Assembly (NCBI GenBank): GCA_026075535.2
Contig: AP026550.1
Coordinates: 4,774,001 to 4,838,000 of the forward strand
Direction: 5' to 3'
DNA: 64,000 bases
DNA from: Tricholoma matsutake
Lineage: Eukaryota > Basidiomycota > Agaricomycetes > Agaricales > Tricholomataceae
The notes under the pieces are model-generated. The model saw only the letters and a list, made by a program, of their open reading frames with translations, made no database searches and was not told the DNA's origin. The position numbers were made by a program, and so were the translations under genes. Positions 41,555 to 51,895 of the stretch are shown in pieces (position 1 is the stretch's first letter; each line of letters opens with the position of its first letter).

Positions 41555-43059
41555 TGCTCCTTGACTTGTTACAACCACCATAAATAGTGGTAAACACCTA
41601 TGCTCAACGTTGCAAGCGATGTCGACACTTCAATTTTCGTCCGATTTTCGATCGGATTTCACCATCACGAACGCTCTCGGTGTCTCCAGGCGTGCCCTGA
41701 TTTGCTAAGAGATCCATCCATCCGATCTCCGTGGATGCCCCGGTCATTGTTTTTGACAATGGCTGGGATTCATCTCGTTCTCCTGGGCTTCGAGGATCCT
41801 GACTAGGTGAGTGTTGTCTATGAAAGAGTAGTCTAGGTCCCTCTGGGGGCTTAGAGTGGGTGTGGGATGCCTGCTTCAACGCTCGCCCAAGTCGTCACAC
41901 TCGTCTAGGTGGGGGAGGTCTGGCTTAGGGAGGAGGGACATTATCACTGGACTGCTGGTCGTCTGGGAGGCTTCCAGCCTCCATGCTCTGTGAGTTTCTA
42001 CTACTAGAGACATGCTATACTGACTACCCATTGGAATACACCATCGTTAAAAGGGGCCGGGCGATGGTGCCCCCTAGCGGCTAGGCCTACACCTTGGTGG
42101 CCGCTTCTCACCACCATCCCTCTACCTCTGGTGCTCACTCTCCTAGGGTGGCATGACCCGGGTTCAATCTTCTCCCACTAGGCAGCAGGATGTGCAGCTT
42201 GCTCGCCCCCTCGGAGCGTTCGGAGGCTGTATCGGGTGGACCCGGAATATAGATAAGGGACCAGTCGTTATCGATTCCACGCTGCGTGACTTGTTACAAC
42301 CACCATAAATAGTGGTAAACACCTCTGCTCAACGTTGCACACGACGTCGACACTTCAATTTTTATCCGATTTTCGATCGGATTTCACCATCACGAACGCT
42401 CTCGGCGTCTCCAGGCCTGCCCTGATTTGCTAAGAGATCTGTCCATCCGATCTCCGTGGATGCCCCGGTCATTGTTTTTGACAATGGCTGCTATCTGTCT
42501 TGTTCTCCTGGGCTTCAAGGATCCTGACTAGGTGAGTGTTGTTTATGAAAGAGTAGTCTGGGTCCCTCTGGGGGCTTAGAGTGGGTGTGGGATGCCTGCT
42601 TCAACGCTCGCCCAAGTCGACACGCTCGTTTAGTTGGGGGAGGTCTGGCTTAGGGAGAAGGGACGTTATCACTGGATTGCTGGCTGTCTGGGAGGCTTCC
42701 AGCCTCCATGCTCTGTGAGTTTCTACTACTAGAGACATGCTATACTGACTACCCATTGGAATACACCATCGCTAAAAGGGGCCGGGTGATGGTGCCCCCT
42801 GGTGGCTAGGTCGACACCCTGGTGGCTGCCACTCTCCACCAACTCTCTACCTCCGGTGCTCACTCTTCTAGGGTGGTATGACCCGGGTTCAATATTCTCC
42901 CACTAGGCAGCAGGATGTGCGGCTTGCTCGCCCCCTCGGAGCGTTCGGAGGCTGCATCGGGTGGACCCGGAATGTAGATAAGGGACCAACCGTTATCGAT
43001 TCCACGCTGCGTATTTTGATTCTTACCATCATCTACTAGCACTAACTCACACTCTCTCA

Positions 43060-43878
43060 ATGCCCAAACGGCGAAACAGAGTCCAACCACCACATCGGGG
43101 TCTACGCGACCCCGTTCTGATCACGGGCGACATCTTTGATGATGACGTCCAAGACTACGACACCCGGTTCGTGCAAGACGAATCGGAGGTAGCAGCTGCT
43201 TTTAGGGCAGCTAGAGATCTATGGGCCGGGGAAGACCTCTCCGACCCTAACGATGATGACGACGACGAGGATTCTCTTGCTATGCAGGAGGCCCTCAATT
43301 ACGCTGAGAGCAGCCCTAAGCTAGCCTCGAGGCAAACGATCGACCGTGTGCTGTGGGCGCAGGACGTCCATATCGCACATAAACGTTGGACTCGCAGTCT
43401 CGAACGCGAGGACATGTATACACAGGAGCTCGGCATGGCCGAGCTCTTCTATCCGGAGGCATCCCCTGCCCCATTACCGCCTTTGCCCCCCATCCCTGAG
43501 TTGGTGGAGGACGAAGTGCCGCTATCTGTGAATGAGAGGTTGGAAATTGAAGCCACCTCTCATGCCATGCTACACCAACTCGACGCAATGACCATGTTCG
43601 TTGGTACCGTCCGTACGTCCGCTGTTCCCCCTGCAGAGAGGAACGCTTGGCGCCAAATGGCCTGGGAGTTATTCACGACCACTTGGCGACTGTCTGAGAC
43701 GATGTCGGCGGAACTAGCAGCCGTTCCGACACCTCTCGATCTCACGTCTCCGGCAGCCTTCCGGGCTTCCTACGCGGCGATGCACACTGCTCAGTCAGAG
43801 CCTCAATCTGGGGAACCCTCGTGCCCAGCACGGCGCCGTCGTCCTCGAGGGCCTCGTGGACAGCAGCGCTGCAACTAG
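43060..43878 (+). CDS. B-family protein, intact, 272 aa (B14, reference)
   Basis: One ORF fills the centre of the element. Residues 1-30 are basic to mixed (MPKRRNRVQPPHRG). 31-90 are acidic, with GDIFDDDVQDYDTRF and NDDDDDEDS. 90-130 are helical. The motif QELGMAELFYPE is near 130 and the Pro-rich linker PLPPLPPIPELVEDEVPLS near 145-165. 165-245 are helical with AWRQMAWELFTTTWRL. The last 20 are Arg-rich. No known catalytic motif, signal peptide or membrane segment. Five intact copies in two subtypes with whole-codon length differences indicate selection on the protein. It could act in cis on B RNA, on the LINE RNP or on the host. The start is the first Met with family-wide conservation. Confidence 0.88.
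   Translation: MPKRRNRVQPPHRGLRDPVLITGDIFDDDVQDYDTRFVQDESEVAAAFRAARDLWAGEDLSDPNDDDDDEDSLAMQEALNYAESSPKLASRQTIDRVLWAQDVHIAHKRWTRSLEREDMYTQELGMAELFYPEASPAPLPPLPPIPELVEDEVPLSVNERLEIEATSHAMLHQLDAMTMFVGTVRTSAVPPAERNAWRQMAWELFTTTWRLSETMSAELAAVPTPLDLTSPAAFRASYAAMHTAQSEPQSGEPSCPARRRRPRGPRGQQRCN
43426..43446 (+). other. Hairpin inside the B ORF, usual form
   Basis: GAGCTCGGC (43426-43434) and GCCGAGCTC (43438-43446) form a perfect 9 bp stem with loop ATG, in the codons for QELGMAEL. Present in most B copies with compensated variants (26028-26050, 44934-44956). Confidence 0.75.
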
Positions 43879-44569
43879 TACAGGGGGCTATCCCCCTCTA
43901 CGTTCACGGCCACCAAGTAACTGGTGGCCACTATCGGGATGGTGACATGGTGTTGCTTCCCTATACCTTCCCCCCACTGCGGGGGGGACGATGTCATCGA
44001 GTGCGTGCACATGGGTGCATTTGCTCGAGGGGGGTCTCAGCCCCCTACTTACGGTGGTCACGGTGAATAACCAGGTGAACAACCACCTGCCTCGTTACTG
44101 TCACTCGTGCACAACATGGTGATGGTCCACCTCATTCGTCTGGGGTGGTCAATCCTCGTTGGCTGGAAAAACGCAGACGGTTATTCCTCCCGCAAGGGGG
44201 GATTTACGGTGAATTAACACTGCTGCGCCTGGTCTGGCCTTGGTCGGACATGTGGCTGGGGGACCGTTTGCTCCAGGGGGCGATCTAATGGCTAACTTCG
44301 GGAGGGGGGGGCGCCCCCTCCAGATTATTGCCTTTCCTGGCTGAGAGGCCAACGTCTGTGGCACTGCCCGCCTAAAGTGGCTAAAACAGGGACCTGAGTG
44401 GGAGATGGGCTAGGGGAACGTGTAGATAAAGTAGTACCCAAGTTTGTACCTTGCTCCGCAGACTGCATTCGAGCCCCGCGTTATAAATTCTGATCCAAAA
44501 AAAAAAAAATTCCACGCTGCGTATTTTGATTCCTACCATCATCTACTAGCACTAACACACACACTCTCG

Positions 44570-45024
44570 ATGCCCAAACGGCGAACCAGAGACCAACCAC
44601 CACATCGGGGTCTACACGACCCTGTTTTGATCACGGGCAACATCTTTGATGATGGCGTCCAAGACTACAACACCCGGTTCGTCCAAGACGAATCAGAGGT
44701 AGCAGCTGCTTTCAGGGCAGCTAGAGATCTATGGGCCGGGGAAGACCTCTCCGACCCTAATGATGATGTTGACGATGACTCTCTTGCCATGCAGGAGGCT
44801 CTCGCTTTCGCCGAGGGGGGGCCTAGGCTCTCCTTGAGGAAAACGATCGATCGTGTACGATGGGCACTTGGTGTCGACGTCGAACACAAGCGCTGGGCTC
44901 GTAGCCTCCCTAAGGAAGATATGTATTCACAGGAGCTCAGTATTGCTGAGCTCCTTTATCCGGAGGCATCCCCTGCCCCGCTACCGCCTTGGCCCCCCAT
45001 CCCCGAGCTGGTGGAGGACGAAGC
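44570..45024 (+). CDS. B-family protein, N-terminal 151 codons (B13, second subtype)
   Basis: MPKRRTRDQPPHRG, ALAFAEGGPRLSLRKTIDRV, QELSIAELLYPE, PLPPWPPIPELVEDEA. Of the B5 subtype and open to 45024, where L6 inserted and supplied a false continuation in frame (ASLLDLLPRR). The coding hairpin reads GGAGCTCAG/CTGAGCTCC. Confidence 0.85.
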
Positions 45025-45151
45025 ATCGCTTCTTGACTTGCTACCGCGACGTGCACAGCCACAGAAATTTTCGTCGACACCGTTTTCACTCTCTGCAGCT
45101 CAATCCGTCTACGATCCAAGCGATCCGGTCTATATAGCGTCTTACCAGCGC

Positions 45152-47074
45152 ATGTCTGATTCAGTATCTAGAATAAGGGGGAGATCGGGCGAAGCGATGG
45201 ACGAGGGGAACCCTTCCAGAGCCGGTACGCCCAGAACTCCTGGCGACGATCCCATTGATTCTCTGCGGCCCTCTGGGGGCCGCAGATCCTCACAGATAGC
45301 ACCTTCCGTGGGCCCTCATCGGTCCCAAAGAAGTTCTCCAACTCCCTCCCCATATGGGGCCGGAACGATTACACCTCGTGCACAGCGATTCAGCATGCCG
45401 ACATTATCTCCCAGGAGGGCCACAGCGTCCCCTGCACCTCCTACCACTCCTTCCACTCCTGCCTCTAGGTGGGGGGACGAAGCTATGACACCCAACCCCG
45501 AACCTGTAATCCAAGACACGGTGATGGCAAGCGATGCGGACGACGATTGGGCCGGTCCGGTCACCTTCGCCCACGACCTCGGGGAATACGCCCAGGGAGT
45601 CATTACTGTTCTGAACAGGACTGGAGCCCGACAACCTACTGCTGAACAACGGCAGGAAATTGCAGAACAACTGGGGGCGGTGCTCCACGCGGCGACCACA
45701 GTTGGATTTCACTGCGATTCGGGGAACACAACCCTACGAAGAGCCATCGACAGGGCTGGCGGTGCAGGCAAACACCTTGCGACTTCTGACCCCAACGACG
45801 TCCCAAGGACAGAGCACCTGGAGGGATGGGATGGGCCACGCCCCCCCCCTCACAAATCTGCGAGGACACGAGGCCCGAGAGGGGCTCGACCTCTTCCTAA
45901 ACCCCCAACAGGGGGCACTTCGTCGTCATGGGGCAGAGGACCTCCTCCCCCCGTGAACATGTCGACCAAGCCTTCGGGCAAGGGGACATTTGCTCAGGTC
46001 GCTCGCTTCCCTGGGGGGCGAGCACCTAACACATCCATGGACGGCCTTGTGCGACTAGCCAAGGCCTTCCCTGAGCTTTCAACCGACAAGCTAGCTGACA
46101 TCCAGCAGCACGTCGGTCCATCCAGGCCCAAGGCTGCAAAGCCTTCGCCCACCGTCCACGGACCGTCACGAAGACAGGTTCTTGTTCACGTTCGACCCCC
46201 CCTTGAGGAGGGAACAAACCCTGCTGACTTCCTGGACCATGTCCGGACGACTTTAGGACTACACCACTCTAAGTTAGTGGCACAGTCTGCTACCATGCAT
46301 GCCGGGAACCTCTCGGTAGCAACTGACATAGTGGCCTCGGACGAGGACCTATGATGCTTCAAGGAGGCGGCCCACAAAGCCTTCCCCTATGCACTCCAAA
46401 TCGATGCAGCGTTACCGACGTCCACGTCCTACCTCAAGTTGGTAGACGTGCCCTACATTGCAAACGACAAGGCCATTACACCTGATGTCGTTATTGCCCA
46501 CCTGGGGAAGTCAGGCATCTCTGACCTCACCGTCCTGCAAGTCCCCCCACGGGTTGTCCGTGATTCGAGAATGTCGGACACGTGCACCGTCTACCTCAAT
46601 GTCGCTGACTCGGTCAGCGGCGCACGAGCGAAAGCTCTTATCGGACGTGGCGTCCAATTCGGACACTATGTCGCCTATGTTAGGGCAGCCAGGGCAAACC
46701 CGGGTCTCCCGCTATGCCAACGATGCTGGAAGTGGGGCCACCCCACCCCAGCATGCAGAGCTCCACAGTTGAAGTGTCCGATCTGTGCAGGCCCACACCG
46801 CAAGGAGCACCATCATGCCCTAGCAGGGTGCTGTAAGGGAAACGCCAAGGCGAACCCTCCCATCCCAGCTACCCCTGAGGGGGCAGCATGTCCTCACCCG
46901 GCCAGGTGCATAAACTGCCGGAAGAATCACGCATCAGACGATCGTCGATGCAATTTCTGGCGACATCGCTTTGACCGCGACTGGATCAAAGCTCGCTATG
47001 ATGAGGTGAGTGCGAGACGCAACTCTCGCTCTCCTCCTACTAACCATCCCGCAGGACGCGGTGGCCGAACGTAA
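45152..47074 (+). pseudogene. LINE ORF1, gag-like with zinc knuckles (L6), one nonsense codon
   Basis: 640 codons from MSDSVSRIRGRSGEAMDEG, open except TGA at 46352-46354, which replaces CGA (DEDLRCF). Order: Ser/Pro-rich N-terminus, FAHDLGEYAQGVITVLNRTG, GTFAQVARFPGG, VLVHVRPPLEEGTNPADFLD, VPYIANDKAITPDVV, VSGARAKALIGRGVQFGHYV, CQRCWKWGHPTPAC, CPICAGPHRKEHH, CINCRKNHASDDRRC, Arg-rich end. The start is the first Met after the 127 nt 5' UTR and is shared with 53886 and 37797. The frame open upstream to 44444 is only the B13 ORF running into it. Confidence 0.92.
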
Positions 47075-50000
47075 ATGAGGGATAGACTTAGATCTATACC
47101 GCAGCTACACGTATTTAGTCAGAATGTTAACCGCAATTGGGGATACATGGACTCATTACTGGCAGATTTTGTAGATGATTACGACTTGCTTTTCATTCAA
47201 GAGCCTCCATGGCGATTAATAAGACATGCCCCTTCTGCCCACAACAGGGAAGGGGACGAAGTTATTGGCACACCAATGAGCCCAAATTGGGGAACTCTGG
47301 TGCGCCCGTCGGGAATTGACTCCCCCCCACGCGTCGCTGTATACTTTGCAAACAGCATCGCTAATCTAAGACCGGGTCTCAGACGAGATCTGATCGACGA
47401 TCGTGACATCCTCTTGTTCTCACTGGGAATAGGCGAGGACGTCATGCTACTCACCAACGTATATTCAGATAGCCAACACTCGGCCATCACGCTCTTATTT
47501 GAGAACGTCATGATGATCCCTCACCTACACTTCATGTGTGGCGACTTTAACGTGAGACACGCCTCCTGGGACCCCCAGGGGCCTGAACACTCTATCCACG
47601 CTGACCACTTGGTGGAAACGGCTATGGCATTAGGCCTGACTAGAGCCCTACCAGTAGTGGAGGGCCCCACCCATTTCCCCCCTCAACAGGGCTTTCACCC
47701 CACAGTGATCGACCTGATGTTCGTACCTACGGATCTTAGATTCGTATTGTACTGTGAGATCGTACCTGAAGCCAGGGGAACGTCTGACCACGCCCCTCTG
47801 ACATTAGTGCTACCTGGCCCGGGATCTCTGGTCCCGGTTACCAAGTGGTCCATCAAAAAGGGATCCGAGGAGGAAGCATCGTATCGCGATGCTGTCTCCT
47901 CCGCTTTAACTCCGTGGCTAGATTGTCATCTCGGCGATATCAGTGATTTTAAACAAGGCATGGGAAAACCACGCCAAGGAATCTCGCCTCGGCAAGTCGT
48001 CCAAAGGCTGGTGGACAGACGAATGCAGTGGTGCCCTAGACGCTTACAGAGCCTCTCGTGATGAAGAGGACTGGAAACTCTATAGGAAAGTCATGCGATA
48101 TGCGAAGCGCGACTTTTTTGATGACCGTATCCAAGAAGTGGCTACGATGAATAGACGACCCTGGGACCTGATGTCCTGGACTCGTCAACGCAACCTCCCA
48201 TCGTATGAGGCTATCTCCTATCGGGGGTGAACCCTGCAACGATTTGGATTCTCTCTGGGCTGCCCTTGATGGGTCCTATAACGCTGCCTCAGATCGAGTA
48301 GTCGATCTAAGCATTCTTGATGAACTTGATCCGGTGCCTGAAAGGGCCTGGATCCCGTTTTCCGTCACGGAGATGAAAGAAGCGCTAAACGTGTGCTCTT
48401 CCCGTTCCGCTCCAGGTCCCGATCACGTCACTTGGTCGCACCTAAAGCACTGGTGTTGCAACCCAGAAGTGGCAGGGCTCATCACCCGCATTGCTGAGGC
48501 GTGCATCACTGCTGGCCATTGGCCGGATCACTTTAAGGAATCCCTGTCGGTCATTATCCCGAAACCAGGGAAACCTAACTACTCTATCCCTAAGTCGTTC
48601 AGACCCATCGTGCTCCTGAACACTCTGGGCAAATTGGTCGAAAAGATGTTGTCGAGGCGACTTCAATTCGACGGTGTCGCACACGAGGCCTTCGAGCAAA
48701 ACCAGTTCGGGGGTGTCGCCCAGCGTTCCACTGAGGATGCAGGAATCTACCTCACCCACCTTGTAAGGGCAGGGTGGGCTAAAGGACTCAAAACGAGTGT
48801 CGTCGCGTTCGACATCGCTCAATTCTTCCCCTCCCTGAACCACCAGGTTCTGTTGGAGATCATTTCACGGTCGGGGTTCCCTGCACAAGTAGTGAATTTC
48901 TTCCGGTCATACCTAGTCGGTCGCAAAACAACCTACAAATGGAACGCTTTCTCATCTGGCTCCTTTGCAGCCGATGTGGGGGTGGGTCAAGGATCTGCTT
49001 TGTCCCCTGTCTTATCGGCGCTATATTTAACGCCCATTATGAAGCTCTTCAGAAGGAGCGAAATCGGCAGGGATGTCGATCTCATGTCGTATGTGGACGA
49101 TGGCACACTCATCGCCCGCTCTCCACAGCTGGAGGACAACCTCCCCCTGCTTAAAGAAGCGTATGGCTGGATCTTCCAGGCGTTCACCTCCCTTGGACTT
49201 GTCCTCAAACATGACAAGTCTGAAATATTTCATTTTTCGAGGGCGAGGAGGTTCACTCCCCTACCCATAGATCTCGGTTTCGCCCCCTACACGGGCAACA
49301 CCCCCCTCAAGCCCAAGGTCACCTGGAGGTACCTTGGATTCTTCTTCGACCGCAAACTCTCCTTCAAGGAGCATACGCGATTCTACTCCACCAAAGCCCT
49401 TACTACTGCAAGGGCGATGGGAATGCTCGGCAATTCTGTCAGGGGGCTGACCCCTATGCAGAAACGCCTCCTGTACCATTCGTGCGTCGTACCTATCATG
49501 ACATACGGACTTAGATTATGGCACTTCAAAGGCGCTCGCATCAAAGGTGTCATCAAGACGTTGGCCCAAGTGCAGTCCATCGCTGCACGTTGGATCCTCG
49601 GTGCATTCAGAACCACCCCAATCGGTGGCCTGGAGAGTATCGCTGGACTGCTGCCTATGCAGCTGTTACTGCGTCGCTTAGTTGAAAGAGGGGTATTCAG
49701 AACCCCCCTACTGGCTCCATCACACCCCCTGAGAGCGATCTTAGGGCCTAATCACGTCGGCACCACCCACTCTCATGAGCTAGGACTCTGGGGTGGGAAC
49801 GTGCTTGACACACTCAACCTGCAAGGTCCATCTGTCGCCTCGGCTGCAGCTCTGGCCCTTGTACCAGGCGATGAGTTCGACCCCTTTGGGGTAGAAAACA
49901 CTCCTGGAAACAGAGTGAAGGATCTATTCCCCACTCGATTTGCTTCTCATCGCCTCGCCTCTAAGGAGGATGGAGCGAGGAACTCGTACAGAAGTGACCT

Positions 50001-50913
50001 CGACAAGGCCTGGGCCTCGGCCCAGGTGGAGGGGGACACTCTTGTCATTGCAGTGGACGCCTCGGTGCCCACTGATGCCAAGTTTCAAGCTGTCGCCTGC
50101 GCACTTGTCTTCGGACAGGGAGAACAGGTCGATCACGTTGTCTCAGCCTCCGGGAGGAGAACCCCCCCAGAGGTCGAACTTTTCGCCCTCCAACTAGGCA
50201 TCTCAGCTGCGTGCAGCAGAGGCTGCAAAAAGTTGGTGATCTTCTCGGATTCTACTACGGGCATTGAGTCCCTAATCAATCCAAAACCACGGTCTGGGCA
50301 AATCTTTGCCCTGGATGCTTGTCGCTCCCTCCGCCCCTGGCTTGCTGGGGACGAGGAGAGAAACGTTACATTCTGGCATGTCCCCTCGAAATTCGAGTGG
50401 AACGTACATAAGATGGCTCACGATGTAGCTACATCTACCAAGATCTCCGTGGGCAGACACCCACGGACGTCTTTAGATTACCTTAAAAATCAGGTCGAGA
50501 AGGCCGTTTGCAAGGATTGGCATACCCGGTTCTCAGATCCGGCGTACCGTGGACAGCATTTCTACCGACTCAAAGGAGTGGGTGGAAAACCGCCATTACC
50601 CTCGACTCACAAAGGTGGGCCCTGGCTGAAAGGTATGGGGAGCAACACTACGTTGACTTCCCGTTCAACTCGCATGATCACTGGCCATGCTCCTATAGGG
50701 GAGTATCGTCAATGCTTATCCCTTGACGGGGAGTACCAATGTTGGTGCCTTGGTCCTGAGATACAAACTCGAGACCACTTACTACGTGTCTGCCCCAAAG
50801 TGGATCGCAAAGAGACTCGTGCAAGCCCCGACACCGTCGAGGGCTTCCACGAATTCATGGACAACAATCCTGCACTAGGATCGTTCAACTCACTTGCGTG
50901 GGACCCAGGATAG
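47075..50913 (+). pseudogene. LINE ORF2: endonuclease, reverse transcriptase, RNase H (L6), two frameshifts
   Basis: All domains are present. Endonuclease (QEPPW near 47200, GDFN near 47540, SDHAPL near 47785). A 32 nt deletion near 47924, flanked by short GATG-type repeats, shifts the frame. The linker LNKAWENHAKESRLGKSSKGW continues from 47943. One extra G near 48229 shifts again. RT and RNase H are open from 48230 to 50913 (FDIAQFF near 48810, YVDD near 49090, VDASVP near 50055, CWC...H...C near 50735). Three frames in one copy mean it is inactive although nearly complete. Confidence 0.92.
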
Positions 50914-51456
50914 GTTGTGCGCGCAGGGCGTATGACCCCCGTCTGGTTCTGGCTAGTGTTATCGGTATGTCGGGGTGGCCGTAGGGCACCAGACGAGTCC
51001 GTTAACCCTCATAAAGGGGGCCCACCCATGTTCAGGAGTGACTGTCAGGGAGGGGGGACACGAAACCAGGTACTGGTTCGGGGAGGCGCCTGAGCGCTTT
51101 CAGATCCACTGTCGGTTATGCGTTGCGACAACTCCAGTCGATTACGCTCTCCTTTCCGAGCTGAGAGGCTCACGTCGGGGTGGCAGTATCCCCTAAATCT
51201 TGCACTCATACCCATAGGGATTCGGGGAACATGACGTCAAGCTCAGGTTGTCGGTACGCCACCACTGGCAAGTCCGTTTACTCGATAAAGGGGGCCCCCT
51301 TAGTGGTCAGCGCAGCTATCCAGGTGGTTGGTGTGAAGATCAGCAGGAGGAGGACTTGGGCTGGGCGTAGTGTACTTCGTTTGTATGTCTCTACCGCGGA
51401 CTGCGATCGGGCGCCGCGTTATAAATTTTTGACCCAAAAAATAAAAATAAAAATAA

Positions 51457-51892
51457 CCAGGTGAACAACCAGCTGCCACATTACTGTTACTCATGCATGA
51501 CACGGTGATGGTCCACCTCGTTCATCCGGGGTGGTCAATCCTCATTGGCTGGGAGTATGCGGACGGTTATTCCTCCCGCAAGGGGGGATTTACGGTGAAT
51601 TGACACTGCTGTGCCTGATCTGACTTCGGTTGGATATGTGGCTGGGGGACCGCTTCGCACCAGCTGACGATCTAATGGCTAGCTTCGGGAGGGGGTCTCC
51701 CCCTCCAGATTATTGCCTTTCCTGGCTGAGAGGCCAACGTCTGTGGCACTGCCCGCCTAAAGTGGCTAAAACGAGGACCTGGGTAGGATATGGGTGAGGG
51801 GAAGCGTAGTTATAGTAGTACCCAAGTTTGTATCCTGCTCCGCGGACTGCGATTGAGCCCCGCGTTATAAATTGTTGACCCAAAAAAAAAAC
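51457..51892 (+). mobile_element. B-family 3' UTR piece B15, second tail type
   Basis: B 3' UTR from CCAGGTGAACAACC to TTATAAATTGTTGACCC and A10. Either the 3' end of B13 (same subtype as judged by ORF and tail) after a loss of about 700 nt, or a truncated separate copy. Its right flank is L7 ORF1. Confidence 0.8.
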
Positions 51893-51895
51893 AAA

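Larger units (their letters stand above)
42288..44508 (+). mobile_element. B-family copy B14, reference copy
   Basis: Starts GACTTGTTACAACC (first 7-10 nt of the head missing). Leader 42288-43059, ORF 43060-43878, 3' UTR 43879-44495, tail TTATAAATTCTGATCC, A13. The duplication ATTCCACGCTGCGT lies at 42274-42287 and 44509-44522, in the leader of B13. The C-run/G-run hairpin of the UTR is at about 43971-43987. Confidence 0.95.
41555..45024 (+). mobile_element. B-family copy B13, interrupted by B14, cut by L6
   Basis: Head TGCTCCTTGACTTG at 41555, leader 41555-42287 and 44509-44569, ORF from 44570, cut at 45025 by the head of L6. The piece 51457-51892 after L6 could be its 3' end, but the end of the ORF and half of the UTR are missing between them. 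Confidence 0.84.
45025..51456 (+). mobile_element. LINE copy L6, full length
   Basis: Head ATCGCTTCTTGACTTG at 45025, 5' UTR to 45151, ORF1 45152-47074, ORF2 47075-50913, 3' UTR 50914-51435, then an A-rich tail of AAAAAT units (51436-51456). Left flank is the B13 ORF and right flank B 3' UTR. The two flanks do not form a duplication, which suggests a deletion of target DNA at insertion or later. Confidence 0.93.

Noticed and set aside
44455..44495. tRNA T-arm in the B tail (GTTCGAGCC)
   Set aside because: The flanking five-base stems do not pair and the LINE version (ATCGGGC) loses the loop. Treated as part of the shared 3' terminal hairpin instead.
44444..46354. A fusion protein of B and LINE ORF1
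   Set aside because: Chance in-frame reading across the L6 insertion point. The LINE 5' head and UTR lie between the two parts.
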